DNA from: Bacteroidota bacterium
GTDB taxonomy: Bacteria; Bacteroidota; Bacteroidia; JABDFU01
Direction of reading: 5' to 3'
DNA length: 64,000 nucleotides
Assembly (NCBI GenBank): GCA_016183775.1
Contig: JACPDY010000119.1
Coordinates: 22,108 to 86,107, forward strand
Part shown: piece by piece, positions 19,161 through 28,178 of the stretch
How positions within the stretch are numbered: position 1 is the first letter of the stretch
Layout: every line of letters starts with the position of its first letter
Made by a program: the position numbers and the translations under genes
The notes under the pieces: model-generated
Seen by the model: the letters and a program-made list of their open reading frames with translations, nothing else
Database searches by the model: none
Told to the model about the DNA's origin: nothing

Positions 19161-19976
19161 GGGTTGTAAAAGCATCATCCCGTCGATCCCCAATAAATAA
19201 AAGTATTCACTGCTTTTTTTCCTGCAATTTAAAATAAGTGCAGTGGTTATTATTGCTGATATAATAATTGCCAGCATATTTGACATGCTGTAAATACTAT
19301 GTTGGTACAGGATAACAGATAGGGGTAATGAGAGCAGAAGGCATACAATTGCCACTGTTTTTCCTGCCTGGATGCCGTATAAAGATGGAATGGTGCGCAC
19401 TGCCGAAAGCTTGTCGTGCTCAATGTCCCGGATGTTAAAAACAATGCAAAGCGACAAGAGAAACAACAGCCGCTCCGGGAATATAATCAGCAACTCCTTA
19501 TTTAACTGACCTTCTCCATTGAGCTGTAAGGGTATATACAAACTAACGGTAGCCCATACAAACGCAACCATTAATGCTTTTACGGCCGGGATCTTGCGCA
19601 ACCGTACTCCCGGCAAAAAATACAGTACTGATACAATAGCAAGGGGAGTCATAATGTATAAAAATGTTGTTCCTGTGAGGAAGATACAAATTAATAGTCC
19701 GGCTCCTCCCAAACTAAAAAGTGAGATCAGTGTTTTTCGGTGATTGATGATCCAATGATGTCTTATCGAAGGTATTGTTTGACCATAGGCGGGCGATAAA
19801 ACAACCCGCTGAAGGTTATAAAGACAAAGCGTTGCAAAAAAAATAAAAGCAATATAGGCGAGGTTTGGTCTGATGTGAAATAATAAATAAGTTTGGGCAG
19901 TTAGTGCTCCTGCACACAATGATACAAAGAGGTTACCAAATAATAGAAAATTGCCAAATTGTCGTAGAGCAGTCAA
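19131..19976 (-). CDS. UbiA-like integral membrane protein
   Basis: A hydrophobic protein of 281 residues with about eight membrane spans and a TTG start (no in-frame ATG lies near the N-terminus). The segment IVFNIRDIEHDKLSAVRTIP (about 182-201) resembles the second Asp-rich motif of UbiA-type prenyltransferases. The first motif (NDxxDxxxD) is not recognisable; its expected place reads ATLCLYNLQRVV. It may be a diverged prenyltransferase of unknown substrate or a non-catalytic relative. It converges on hemL with a 30-base overlap of coding sequence. Confidence 0.65.
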   Translation of the reverse strand: MTALRQFGNFLLFGNLFVSLCAGALTAQTYLLFHIRPNLAYIAFIFFATLCLYNLQRVVLSPAYGQTIPSIRHHWIINHRKTLISLFSLGGAGLLICIFLTGTTFLYIMTPLAIVSVLYFLPGVRLRKIPAVKALMVAFVWATVSLYIPLQLNGEGQLNKELLIIFPERLLFLLSLCIVFNIRDIEHDKLSAVRTIPSLYGIQAGKTVAIVCLLLSLPLSVILYQHSIYSMSNMLAIIISAIITTALILNCRKKSSEYFYLLGIDGMMLLQPLLIYSCNFI

Positions 19977-20078
19977 AGTGAGGCGAATATAACCACATAA
20001 TACCCTGATTTGAACACCTGCCTGTTTTTTGTTGATGTTTTAATTAACGTAGAATTAAATAATCAATACTCAATTTAT

Positions 20079-20086
20079 TACATTTG
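20079..20086 (+). promoter_or_regulatory. Possible -7 box of gcvP
   Basis: The octamer TACATTTG fits TAnnTTTG and lies 22 bases before the gcvP start codon. No TTG is at the expected -33 distance. I saw no glycine-riboswitch-like structure upstream. Confidence 0.35.
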
Positions 20087-20108
20087 TTACCCTTAAAAAT
20101 CAGGTAAA

Positions 20109-23000
20109 ATGGTTAAAGACACATTTGTAAACCGTCACAACGGTCCGCGTACGAACGAAGTAGAAAAGATGCTCCATAAGATCGGGGTAAATTCTGTTGA
20201 TGAACTGATCAGCCAGACAATTCCCGACGGTATAAGGTTGAGCAAGTCCCTTAATATCAACTCAGCTGCGACGGAGTATCAATATTTAAAGGATCTTAAA
20301 AAGATCGCTTCAAAAAATAAGGCATATCGTTCATATATCGGTTTGGGCTATTACGGAACGATCATTCCGGCCGTAACTCAGCGTAATGTTCTCGAGAATC
20401 CGGGATGGTACACCGCTTACACGCCTTACCAGGCAGAAATATCACAAGGTCGCCTGGAAGCGCTCATCAATTTTCAAACGATGGTCATTGATCTTACCGG
20501 GCTGCCAATTGCAAATGCTTCATTATTGGATGAAGCCACCGCGGGTGCCGAAGCAATGACAATGTTATTCAATAATCGTTCCCGCGAATCGCAGAAGAGA
20601 GAAGCGAATGTATTCTTCGTCTCAAATGATGTGTATCCGCAAACCATTGATGTTCTTAAAACACGTGCAATTCCACTCGGAATAAAAATTGAAACGGGCG
20701 ATTGGAAAACATTTCAATTCAGTGAAAAAATTTATGGCGCATTAATACAATATCCAAATATTGATGGTGCTGTTAATAATTATGCAGATTTTGTAAAACG
20801 TGCAAAAGCAGGCGATGCTATGGTTGCTGTTGCTACCGATCTGCTTGCCCTGACATTGTTAACTCCTCCCGGTGAATGGGGCGCCGATGTTGTATTCGGT
20901 AACTCTCAGCGTTTTGGCGTTCCGATGGGTTACGGGGGGCCGCATGCCGCTTTTTTTGCTACCAAAGAAGAATACAAGCGACTGCTGCCGGGGCGTATCA
21001 TAGGTGTTTCAGTTGATGCGGAAGGGAACCCGGCGTTTCGTATGGCTCTTCAAACACGTGAGCAGCACATAAGGAGAGATAAAGCCACTTCAAATATATG
21101 TACCGCGCAGGCTTTGTTGGCTATAATGGCCAGTATGTACGCCGTATATCATGGCCCGGAAGGATTAAAAGGAATTGCGGAACAGGTACATTTTTCCGTG
21201 GCGGCGTTGGCAAATGAATTAAAAGTTTTGGGTTGTACCATTGAGAATGAACTATTTTTCGATACGATCAAAGTGAAATTACCTGTCGGAACTTCTGTTA
21301 AACAGGTGGAGGTCATTGCCCTGAAAAAGGAGATCAACTTCCGTTATATAAATGAAAATACCGTTGGTATTGCCCTGGATCAGACAGTTGGTATTGACGA
21401 CCTGAATGATATTATTTCTGTGTTTGCAGAAACACTGGGCAAAACATCAAATGGAATTACTGAACAGCACCTCGCATCTCATGCTTCACATCTCACCTCT
21501 TCTTTTGCAAAGCGTACGTCCCCATTCTTAGCTCACCCGATATTTAATTTATATCATTCGGAAAGTGAAATGATGCGCTACATCAAGCGTTTGGAGAACA
21601 AAGATTTGTCATTGACACATTCAATGATAGCGCTTGGTTCCTGCACCATGAAGCTGAATGCTGCATCGGAACTTTGCCCGATCACATGGCCGGAGTTCGC
21701 GAATATTCACCCTTTTGCACCTGTTGAGCAAACAAAAGGATACCAGCAAATATTCAAAGAACTCAATAAGGATCTTTCAAAAATAACAGGATTCGCGGCC
21801 ATGAGCTTTCAACCTAATTCGGGCGCACAGGGTGAATATGCGGGGTTGATGGTAATTCGCGCATATCACATTTCACGGGGCCACGGACACAGGAACATTG
21901 CCCTTATCCCATCTTCTGCGCATGGTACAAATCCCGCGAGTGCTGCTATGGCAGGGATGCATATTGTAGTAGTGAAATGCGATGATCTCGGGAATATTGA
22001 TTTGGCAGATCTGAAGGAAAAGGCCGAATTGCATAAGGACAATCTTTCCTGTTTCATGGTTACCTATCCGTCCACACATGGTGTTTATGAAGAGAGTATA
22101 AAAAAGATCACCAAAATTATTCACGATAATGGCGGGCAGGTTTACATGGATGGCGCGAATATGAATGCACAGGTGGGATTGACCAGCCCGGGCAATATTG
22201 GCGCAGATGTGTGCCACCTTAACTTACATAAAACATTTGCTATCCCGCACGGCGGTGGAGGTCCGGGGATGGGGCCAATTGGGGTTGCAAAACATTTGGT
22301 TCCGTTTCTTCCTTCGCATGCGGTGATCAAAACGGGCGGAGAGCAGGGTATCTCAGCTGTTTCGGCGGCCCCATGGGGTAGTGCGCTCATATTGCTTATA
22401 TCTTATGGATACATTAAAATGCTGGGTGCGGAAGGTGTAACTGAGGCTACCAAAACGGCCATACTGAACGCGAATTACATGAAAGAAGTATTAAAAGAAT
22501 ATTACCCTATTTTATATGTTGGAAAAAATAATCGTGTTGCGCACGAGATGATACTTGATTGTAAAGAGTTTAAGCGTACCACGGGTATAGAGGTGGGCGA
22601 TATTGCAAAGCGCCTGATGGACTTTGGCTTTCATGCACCAACAGTTGCTTTTCCCGTACATGATACATTAATGATCGAACCGACAGAAAGTGAATCAATG
22701 GCTGAATTAGACCGGTTTTGTGAAGCAATGGTAACTATTAGAAAGGAAATACAGGAAATTGCTGAAGGCAAAGCCGATCCACAGGATAATGTGATCAAAA
22801 ATGCTCCGCATACCGCAAAGGCGGCAATTAGCAATGACTGGAATCATAACTATTCACGTGAAAAGGCTGTTTATCCATTAAAATGGGTAAGAGACAATAA
22901 GTTTTGGCCTTCAGTTGCCCGTATTGACAATGCGCATGGCGACAGAAATTTGGTTTGTTCTTGTCCGCCAATCGAACAATATATAGAAGAATTAGTTTGA
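20109..23000 (+). CDS. gcvP: Glycine dehydrogenase (decarboxylating), P protein
   Basis: The long, single-chain form of the glycine cleavage P protein (963 residues; family about 950-960). It decarboxylates glycine and passes the aminomethyl group to lipoyl-GcvH. Visible: N-terminal [44 protein letters not shown] region near residue 77, [16 protein letters not shown] in the second half, and the PLP lysine in [20 protein letters not shown] (Lys708). It stands alone here; GcvH and GcvT are not in the window, which is common in Bacteroidota. Confidence 0.97.
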   Translation: MVKDTFVNRHNGPRTNEVEKMLHKIGVNSVDELISQTIPDGIRLSKSLNINSAATEYQYLKDLKKIASKNKAYRSYIGLGYYGTIIPAVTQRNVLENPGWYTAYTPYQAEISQGRLEALINFQTMVIDLTGLPIANASLLDEATAGAEAMTMLFNNRSRESQKREANVFFVSNDVYPQTIDVLKTRAIPLGIKIETGDWKTFQFSEKIYGALIQYPNIDGAVNNYADFVKRAKAGDAMVAVATDLLALTLLTPPGEWGADVVFGNSQRFGVPMGYGGPHAAFFATKEEYKRLLPGRIIGVSVDAEGNPAFRMALQTREQHIRRDKATSNICTAQALLAIMASMYAVYHGPEGLKGIAEQVHFSVAALANELKVLGCTIENELFFDTIKVKLPVGTSVKQVEVIALKKEINFRYINENTVGIALDQTVGIDDLNDIISVFAETLGKTSNGITEQHLASHASHLTSSFAKRTSPFLAHPIFNLYHSESEMMRYIKRLENKDLSLTHSMIALGSCTMKLNAASELCPITWPEFANIHPFAPVEQTKGYQQIFKELNKDLSKITGFAAMSFQPNSGAQGEYAGLMVIRAYHISRGHGHRNIALIPSSAHGTNPASAAMAGMHIVVVKCDDLGNIDLADLKEKAELHKDNLSCFMVTYPSTHGVYEESIKKITKIIHDNGGQVYMDGANMNAQVGLTSPGNIGADVCHLNLHKTFAIPHGGGGPGMGPIGVAKHLVPFLPSHAVIKTGGEQGISAVSAAPWGSALILLISYGYIKMLGAEGVTEATKTAILNANYMKEVLKEYYPILYVGKNNRVAHEMILDCKEFKRTTGIEVGDIAKRLMDFGFHAPTVAFPVHDTLMIEPTESESMAELDRFCEAMVTIRKEIQEIAEGKADPQDNVIKNAPHTAKAAISNDWNHNYSREKAVYPLKWVRDNKFWPSVARIDNAHGDRNLVCSCPPIEQYIEELV

Positions 23001-23085
23001 AAATCAGCATGTTATGTGCTGCCAAAATTGTGATTCTATCGTATGAAAATAGTTTAATTGCGGATAAAAGTTAATTCGGCTTCAA

Positions 23086-23114
23086 TTGCTATTTGTAAAA
23101 AAATTGTAAATTCG
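23086..23114 (+). promoter_or_regulatory. Promoter for the first T9SS cargo gene
   Basis: TTG, an 18-base spacer and TAAATTCG match TTG-N18-TAnnTTTG with one mismatch, as in front of the giant adhesin. The leader would be about 50 nt. Confidence 0.4.
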
Positions 23115-23172
23115 TAGCTCTTAATTTTTTGTAAAAACTGTTTTATTAATTATTATTAAATACAACGACACC

Positions 23173-24534
23173 ATGAAAAAAATTACTTTTTGTACTTTAA
23201 TGTTTGCCGGGGTAGCTTTATTTGCTCAGCATGCTCAGCAGGACAACACCGTAAGTCCTGCTAAAAACGGATTAGAGCTTGTTGATTGGAAACCAAGTGG
23301 CAGGGCTAATAAAATAAATAACAATTCAATACGTTCGGGCGTATTTCATTATCAGTTAGTATGGGCTGCTGCTAAGGAGTGGTGGAACATAAATGTTGAT
23401 AATGCAACGGCCTCGAATTTCGCCGTATACCGAAATGTTGTTTTTATGGATTCAACTGCTGTAACAAGCAGCAGTACCGGAAATGACAATCCATTTAATA
23501 TGCGTGCAGGAGTTGTTGTTGACCCCAAATCTCCTTATTACGATTCTACTTTCACCGGTCCTTTTCTTACTGCCTCTGATGCATATCAGGTTGATACAGT
23601 TTTGATCGATGGAAACTATCAGAGACGTGTTAGTGTTGATGATACAATGATAGTGGAATTATCATGGGGTGATACTGCCAACTATACTACCTGGACACAG
23701 GTTTATAATTCAGGGAAAAACCAGTATTGGGTTTGTCCTAAACTTAACTCATCTGCATCACATGGGAATGTGTCCCACTTAACTGCCGCTGCAGGTAATC
23801 GTGTAATCGTTAAGCGTGTTATGACTGCAGCTGATACGATCACCGTTGGTAACCCTTTTGCAGGTGCAATTGTTGTAGTAATGCCAAATGGAGGCGTGAA
23901 GATCCCTGCAGGTAATCCTGTAGCGGTTACATACACTTTTGTTCCGGGAAGCTACACCATAGGTGATGTTGTGTTCCAGTATAGCAACCCGACAACTCCG
24001 GCTACAAAAAATGGTTTTGGTGGTTACCTGGCTGGCCAGAAAGATTATAACGGTACAAATGGGCTGAGTTATTATTATGATAGAGACTTGTCAGGAAATC
24101 CTGCAAAAACAAAGAACAGCAGCATGGATTACTACACAAACGGAAGGTATGGAAAATATACCGGTGGTCAGGCATTTGCAAATTCCTGCATGTATCCTGG
24201 TGCTGATTTTTGCTGGTACATAGAAACTATCATTTCTAACCAGGTGGTGGGAATTGATGAGCACAAATCAAACAATTTACGTGTTGGACAAAACATTCCT
24301 AATCCGTTCAATGATAATACATATATTGGTTATGAGCTGATTGAAAGTGCAAATGTTACACTTGAAGTGTTTGACATTACCGGTAAAAAAGTACAAGCCA
24401 TTAACGAAGGCAAAAAATTTGCCGGTAACTATAACATTCAATTTAACGGAAGCAATCTTCAGGCTGGTGTATACTTCTATACATTAACTGCAGGAGAGAC
24501 TCGTGTTACTAAACGCATGACACTTGTTAGATAA
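23173..24534 (+). CDS. T9SS type A-sorted secreted protein, paralogue 1
   Basis: A protein of 453 residues with a signal peptide (about 1-19, ending FAQ) and a C-terminal type A sorting domain (about 367-453) with GQNIPNPFNDNTYIGYEL, LEVFDITGKKV, LQAGVYFYTL and RVTKRMTLVR. The central part (about 25-360) has no fold I recognise; it includes GVFHYQLVW, GVVVDPKSPYYDS and SASHGNVSHLT, and is probably all-beta. It would be exported by T9SS and cleaved or attached at the surface. A close paralogue follows, 74 bases downstream, with a strong terminator between them, so the two are probably separately expressed copies. Confidence 0.85.
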   Translation: MKKITFCTLMFAGVALFAQHAQQDNTVSPAKNGLELVDWKPSGRANKINNNSIRSGVFHYQLVWAAAKEWWNINVDNATASNFAVYRNVVFMDSTAVTSSSTGNDNPFNMRAGVVVDPKSPYYDSTFTGPFLTASDAYQVDTVLIDGNYQRRVSVDDTMIVELSWGDTANYTTWTQVYNSGKNQYWVCPKLNSSASHGNVSHLTAAAGNRVIVKRVMTAADTITVGNPFAGAIVVVMPNGGVKIPAGNPVAVTYTFVPGSYTIGDVVFQYSNPTTPATKNGFGGYLAGQKDYNGTNGLSYYYDRDLSGNPAKTKNSSMDYYTNGRYGKYTGGQAFANSCMYPGADFCWYIETIISNQVVGIDEHKSNNLRVGQNIPNPFNDNTYIGYELIESANVTLEVFDITGKKVQAINEGKKFAGNYNIQFNGSNLQAGVYFYTLTAGETRVTKRMTLVR

Positions 24535-24551
24535 GTAATTTTAACTACAAT

Positions 24552-24592
24552 AAAAAAATCCCCCCGCCGGTTTGGGCGGGGGGATTTTTTTT
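24552..24592 (+). terminator. Strong intrinsic terminator after paralogue 1
   Basis: A 17-bp uninterrupted stem (A-run, T, six C, GCC pairing with GGC, six G, A, T-run) with a 6-base loop and an 8-base T-tail. Confidence 0.85.
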
Positions 24593-24608
24593 GTTCTAAA
24601 TCTTTCGG

Positions 24609-25973
24609 TTGAAGTTTAATTTTGTCAGCAATACACTATTTAGCATGATTTTATTGAGTATCAACACATTGGCTCAATATAATACCATTGAAACACAACC
24701 GGTGCAATCCGGCCCAATGCTGAATTGGAAACCCAATTATGATATTAATGCGCGCAATGTTAAAGCACTCCAATCAGGGGTTTTTCATTATGAGCTTAAC
24801 TGGCAATATGCAAAAGCAGAATATGAAAAGGGTGTAAATAATGCTCCTGTTGGGGATTTTACTTATTACGGGAATGTATTATTTATGGACTCAACCGCTA
24901 AATACAGTAATAGTTCTTCTACTGCAAATGTATTTAATATACGTGCGGGAGTTATTGTGGATCCTAAATCGCCTTATTATAGCCCTGGTCCTGCTTTTGA
25001 TGAAGTCCCTTTCCTCACCCCCACTGATGCTTATCAGGTCGATTCAATTTTAATCGTTGGTTTTTATCAAAGAAGGACTTCTGTAAATGATACGTTATTA
25101 CTTGAGATATGCTGGGCTGATACGTTAAATACAAGCGTGTGGCAAACTGTTTTGAGTTCAATATCGCCAAGAACCTGGCTAACGCCTTTTGTTAATTCTT
25201 CCACCAGTCATGGTGACGTATCGCACTTAACCTGTCCGGCAACTAACCGTATATTTCTTAAAAAGGTATTAACTGCAGCCGACACGATCACTGTTGGTAA
25301 TGCTTATGCAAACGTACATGTATTTGTAATGCCTGCAGGCGGCCTTAAAATTCCGGCAAATAATATTTTGGCGGTTACCTACTCATTCATTCCGGGGACT
25401 GATTATACTGCAGGTGATGTGGTATACCAATATTCCAATCCGATGAGTCCTGCAACAAAAAATGGTTTCGCGGGATCTTTGAGAGGTGGAAAAGCCAATT
25501 CTGCCTATCTGTATGATAAAAGTACACAGGCTACCAATCCTGCTAAAACAAAAAACTCAGGAGTTGACTACTATCATGTTGGAAGATATGGAAAGTACAC
25601 AGGTACAGGAGCGTATTTAAATTCATGTATGCGTCCAAGTGCTGACTTTGCATGGAATGTAAGCGTAATTATCTCAAATCAGCCTGTAGGAATTAATGAA
25701 AAGCAGGCTAACAATATCCGCGTTGGACAAAATACCCCGAACCCTTTTAATGATAACACATACATTAGCTACGAACTTATCGAAGGCGCTAATGTAGCAC
25801 TCGAAGTGTTTGACATTACAGGGAAAAAAATTCAGACTATTAATGAAGGCAGACAGTTTGCCGGAAGCCATAATATTCAATTTAATGGCACTAACCTGGA
25901 GGCTGGTGTATATTTCTATACATTGACTGCAGGTGAAACCCGTGTTACCAAACGGATGACACTTGTTAAATAA
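24609..25973 (+). CDS. T9SS type A-sorted secreted protein, paralogue 2
   Basis: A protein of 454 residues, paralogous to its upstream neighbour throughout: shared motifs are GVFHYELNW, GVIVDPKSPYYS, TSHGDVSHLT, ATKNGFAG and a nearly identical sorting domain (NTPNPFNDNTYISYEL, LEVFDITGKKI, VTKRMTLVK). The start is TTG; the only nearby ATG (24645) would cut the signal peptide to 11 residues. The sorting domain is the best conserved part and the rest has diverged more. The two genes look like a tandem duplication followed by divergence of the cargo region. Its function is unknown. Confidence 0.83.
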   Translation: MKFNFVSNTLFSMILLSINTLAQYNTIETQPVQSGPMLNWKPNYDINARNVKALQSGVFHYELNWQYAKAEYEKGVNNAPVGDFTYYGNVLFMDSTAKYSNSSSTANVFNIRAGVIVDPKSPYYSPGPAFDEVPFLTPTDAYQVDSILIVGFYQRRTSVNDTLLLEICWADTLNTSVWQTVLSSISPRTWLTPFVNSSTSHGDVSHLTCPATNRIFLKKVLTAADTITVGNAYANVHVFVMPAGGLKIPANNILAVTYSFIPGTDYTAGDVVYQYSNPMSPATKNGFAGSLRGGKANSAYLYDKSTQATNPAKTKNSGVDYYHVGRYGKYTGTGAYLNSCMRPSADFAWNVSVIISNQPVGINEKQANNIRVGQNTPNPFNDNTYISYELIEGANVALEVFDITGKKIQTINEGRQFAGSHNIQFNGTNLEAGVYFYTLTAGETRVTKRMTLVK

Positions 25974-25993
25974 ATAATTATAAGTATATCAGT

Positions 25994-26025
25994 AAAAAAC
26001 CTTCCGGGATCCCGGAAGGTTTTTT
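25994..26025. terminator. Bidirectional terminator, perfect 32-bp palindrome
   Basis: A perfect palindrome: six A, CCTTCCGGGA, its complement, six T. It lies between the converging paralogue 2 and the MlaF-like gene and can end transcripts from both sides. Confidence 0.85.
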
Positions 26026-26053
26026 TAATTATTGCAATAGTGTAAAGCAAAAA

Positions 26054-26812
26054 TTATTGAATAACTCTTTTTCTGAATTCTTTCAGGAATTTAGTGGCGT
26101 ATACAAAGTCAACCAACTCTTTTGCTCCGGCATGCAATATTTGTTCTTTGTTGCCTTTCCATAGAATTTCTCCGTTGTACAAAAAAGCAATATTGTCGCC
26201 TATTTCAAGTACAGAATTCATGTCGTGAGTGATGACAAGCGTTGTAATATTATATTCATAAGTTATTTCTTTGATCAACTCATCAATAACAATAGAAGTT
26301 CGTGGGTCAAGGCCTGAATTGGGTTCGTCACAGATCAGGTACCTTGGTTCAACAGCTATTGCGCGTGCTATAGCAACCCTTTTTTTCATACCCCCGCTTA
26401 ACTCTGAAGGCAGAAGGGATGCGGCATTCGGAAGATTTACGCGGTTTAAACAAAAGTTCGCCCTTTCACGTTTTTCTTCCTGTGTTTTATCAGTAAACAT
26501 GGAGAGGGGAAAAATAATGTTTTCTTCCACTGTCATTGAATCAAACAGTGCGCCTCCCTGGAAAAGCATACCGATCTCTTTACGTATGACCTTTTTTTCG
26601 TAAAAACTCATTGTCGTAAAGTTCCGGTTATCGTACAGCACTTCGCCGGAATCAACTTTAAGCAAGCCGACCATACATTTGGTAAATACAGTTTTTCCGG
26701 ATCCGCTTTCCCCTATAATAAGATTGCATTTACCCGGCTCAAGGTCAAATGAAACATTCTTCAGGACGGGCCGGTTGCCAAAAGCTTTGGATATGTTGCG
26801 CGCCTGGATCAC
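26054..26812 (-). CDS. MlaF-like ABC transporter ATP-binding protein
   Basis: An ATPase of 252 residues: Walker A GESGSGKT (about 34-41), Q-loop FQGGALFDSMTV, signature LSGGMKKRVAIARAIA (about 138-153), Walker B YLICDEPNSGLDP and switch histidine in VITHDM. The GGALFDS and GLDP features are those of the MlaF/Ttg2A group, which energises phospholipid traffic between inner and outer membrane. Its start overlaps the stop of the permease gene by 4 bases (ATGA), so the two are translationally coupled. Confidence 0.9.
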   Translation of the reverse strand: MIQARNISKAFGNRPVLKNVSFDLEPGKCNLIIGESGSGKTVFTKCMVGLLKVDSGEVLYDNRNFTTMSFYEKKVIRKEIGMLFQGGALFDSMTVEENIIFPLSMFTDKTQEEKRERANFCLNRVNLPNAASLLPSELSGGMKKRVAIARAIAVEPRYLICDEPNSGLDPRTSIVIDELIKEITYEYNITTLVITHDMNSVLEIGDNIAFLYNGEILWKGNKEQILHAGAKELVDFVYATKFLKEFRKRVIQ

Positions 26813-27561
26813 GACATCAATAATTGTGTAAGAAGGAAATTAAATACAAGGATCAAAATACTGCTGTATACCACCGCCTTGGTACTTGCCCGTCCTACTT
26901 CAAGCGCACCGCCTTTTGTATAATAACCATGATATGAAGATACAGATGTAATAATAAAAGCAAAGACCACCGTTTTTATCAATGCATAAGTAACTCCAAA
27001 AGGCTTGAACTGATATTGTATACCATAAACATATTCATATGAAGAAACCACACCGGTAATGATCCCGAAGAGCCATCCGCCAAATATTCCCAGAAACATA
27101 CTTATCAGAATAATAAAAGGATTTATGAAAACAGCGGCCAGCACTTTGGGCATTATCAGGTAGCTGGCAGAGTTGATCCCCATTACTTCCAACGCGTCAA
27201 TTTGTTCGGTTACGCGCATTGTTCCAATCTCGGAAGCGATATTTGAACCGACCTTACCCGCTAAGATCAGGCTTATAATAGTAGGCGCAAACTCCAGTAT
27301 AATACCCTGGCGCGTGGCTAAACCAACTGCATAAAGGGGGATCCAGGCGCTGGTGAAGTTAAATGAAGATTGAATAGTAATAACCGCGCCCATAAATACC
27401 GAAATGATTGCGGCAATTCCAAGCGAACCGATACCTAATGAATTGATCTCGGCCATTAGTTGTTTATAGTAAATGGAGTATTTTTCGGGTTTATGAAAAG
27501 TGCGTTTGATCAGCAGGTAATATTTCCCGAAATGATATAGTAAATTCATGTTTATAAGCAA
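26809..27561 (-). CDS. MlaE-like ABC transporter permease
   Basis: A permease of 250 residues with five or so membrane spans. Motifs of the MlaE family are visible: FMGAVITIQSSF (about 62), LEFAPTIISLILAGKVGSNIASEIGTMRVTEQIDALEVMGINS (about 92-134, cited as a region) and the PKVLAAVFINPFI segment. With the overlapping MlaF-like gene it forms the core of a lipid transporter. The substrate-binding MCE protein (MlaD) is not encoded here; it must be elsewhere if the system is complete. Confidence 0.9.
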   Translation of the reverse strand: MLINMNLLYHFGKYYLLIKRTFHKPEKYSIYYKQLMAEINSLGIGSLGIAAIISVFMGAVITIQSSFNFTSAWIPLYAVGLATRQGIILEFAPTIISLILAGKVGSNIASEIGTMRVTEQIDALEVMGINSASYLIMPKVLAAVFINPFIILISMFLGIFGGWLFGIITGVVSSYEYVYGIQYQFKPFGVTYALIKTVVFAFIITSVSSYHGYYTKGGALEVGRASTKAVVYSSILILVFNFLLTQLLMS

Positions 27562-27613
27562 TAATTGGTTAAAAATAGCTAATAATTTGGTATCTTAGAT
27601 AGGAGTTGGCGGA

Positions 27614-27751
27614 ATGGACCCAGGGATAAAAATAATAAGATTATCAAGACTTATCATACTATTGGTTTGCTGCCTTTTTATTGCATGTAGCAGCTCCTCA
27701 AAGGTCAGGCACTCAAGGACCCCAAAAAGCTGTGATTGCCCACATCTGTAA
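27614..27751 (+). CDS. Small lipoprotein (45 residues)
   Basis: A short gene found by reading the gap before feoA. It encodes a charged N-terminus (MDPGIKIIRLSR), a hydrophobic stretch LIILLVCCLFIA, a lipobox LFIAC at Cys25 and a short tail that ends KSCDCPHL. The CxCP end is typical of tiny lipoproteins of Bacteroidota. An AGGAG sequence lies 9 bases before the ATG. It would be attached to the membrane by its acylated cysteine. Its position, 83 bases before feoA on the same strand, suggests shared expression, but I know of no function. Confidence 0.65.
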   Translation: MDPGIKIIRLSRLIILLVCCLFIACSSSSKVRHSRTPKSCDCPHL

Positions 27752-27769
27752 GGACAGAAGATGTTGTTG

Positions 27770-27797
27770 GTTGTCAGTTTTTTAACCTGCTGACAAC
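27770..27797 (+). promoter_or_regulatory. Hairpin between the small lipoprotein and feoA
   Basis: Eight-base arms GTTGTCAG and CTGACAAC with a 12-base T-rich loop. There is no T-run after it. It may set mRNA stability or be an operator of the iron-uptake genes. Confidence 0.35.
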
Positions 27798-27834
27798 TAA
27801 ATACCTAATTCAGGGTATATACATTACTTTTTAA

Positions 27835-28104
27835 ATGAATAATTTAGCCCATAGAATGAAACAGGGAGGCACATATACGCTGGCGAGTATGAAATTGGGC
27901 GAGAGGGCTGTCATTGATTCGTTCACTGATAACGAAATGTCCTTAAAGCTATTAGAGATGGGCTGTACCCCTGGTGAAACTATCGTGGTGGATAATATTG
28001 CGCCGATGGGCGATCCTATAGCCATTTTTGTTTCAGGCTATTTATTAAGTTTGCGGAAAAAAGAGGCATCTACAATATTGGTAAAACCTGCGATGAATAG
28101 CTGA
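27835..28104 (+). CDS. feoA: FeoA-family iron-transport accessory protein
   Basis: A protein of 89 residues, SH3-like, with the FeoA landmarks GERAVIDSF, LLEMGCTPGETIVVDNIAPMGDP and a closing LRKKEASTILVK. FeoA binds and modulates the ferrous-iron permease FeoB, whose gene follows 74 bases downstream on the same strand. Confidence 0.92.
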   Translation: MNNLAHRMKQGGTYTLASMKLGERAVIDSFTDNEMSLKLLEMGCTPGETIVVDNIAPMGDPIAIFVSGYLLSLRKKEASTILVKPAMNS

Positions 28105-28178
28105 ATCGTGCATATTTCAACTGAGTGCACCGAAACTTAGTGTAGTAGTTTGCCGCGACAAATCATTTATTTTTCTTT

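Noticed and set aside
19977..20108. Glycine riboswitch before gcvP
   Set aside because: The 132 bases show no paired aptamer structure or expression platform; only a -7-like box.
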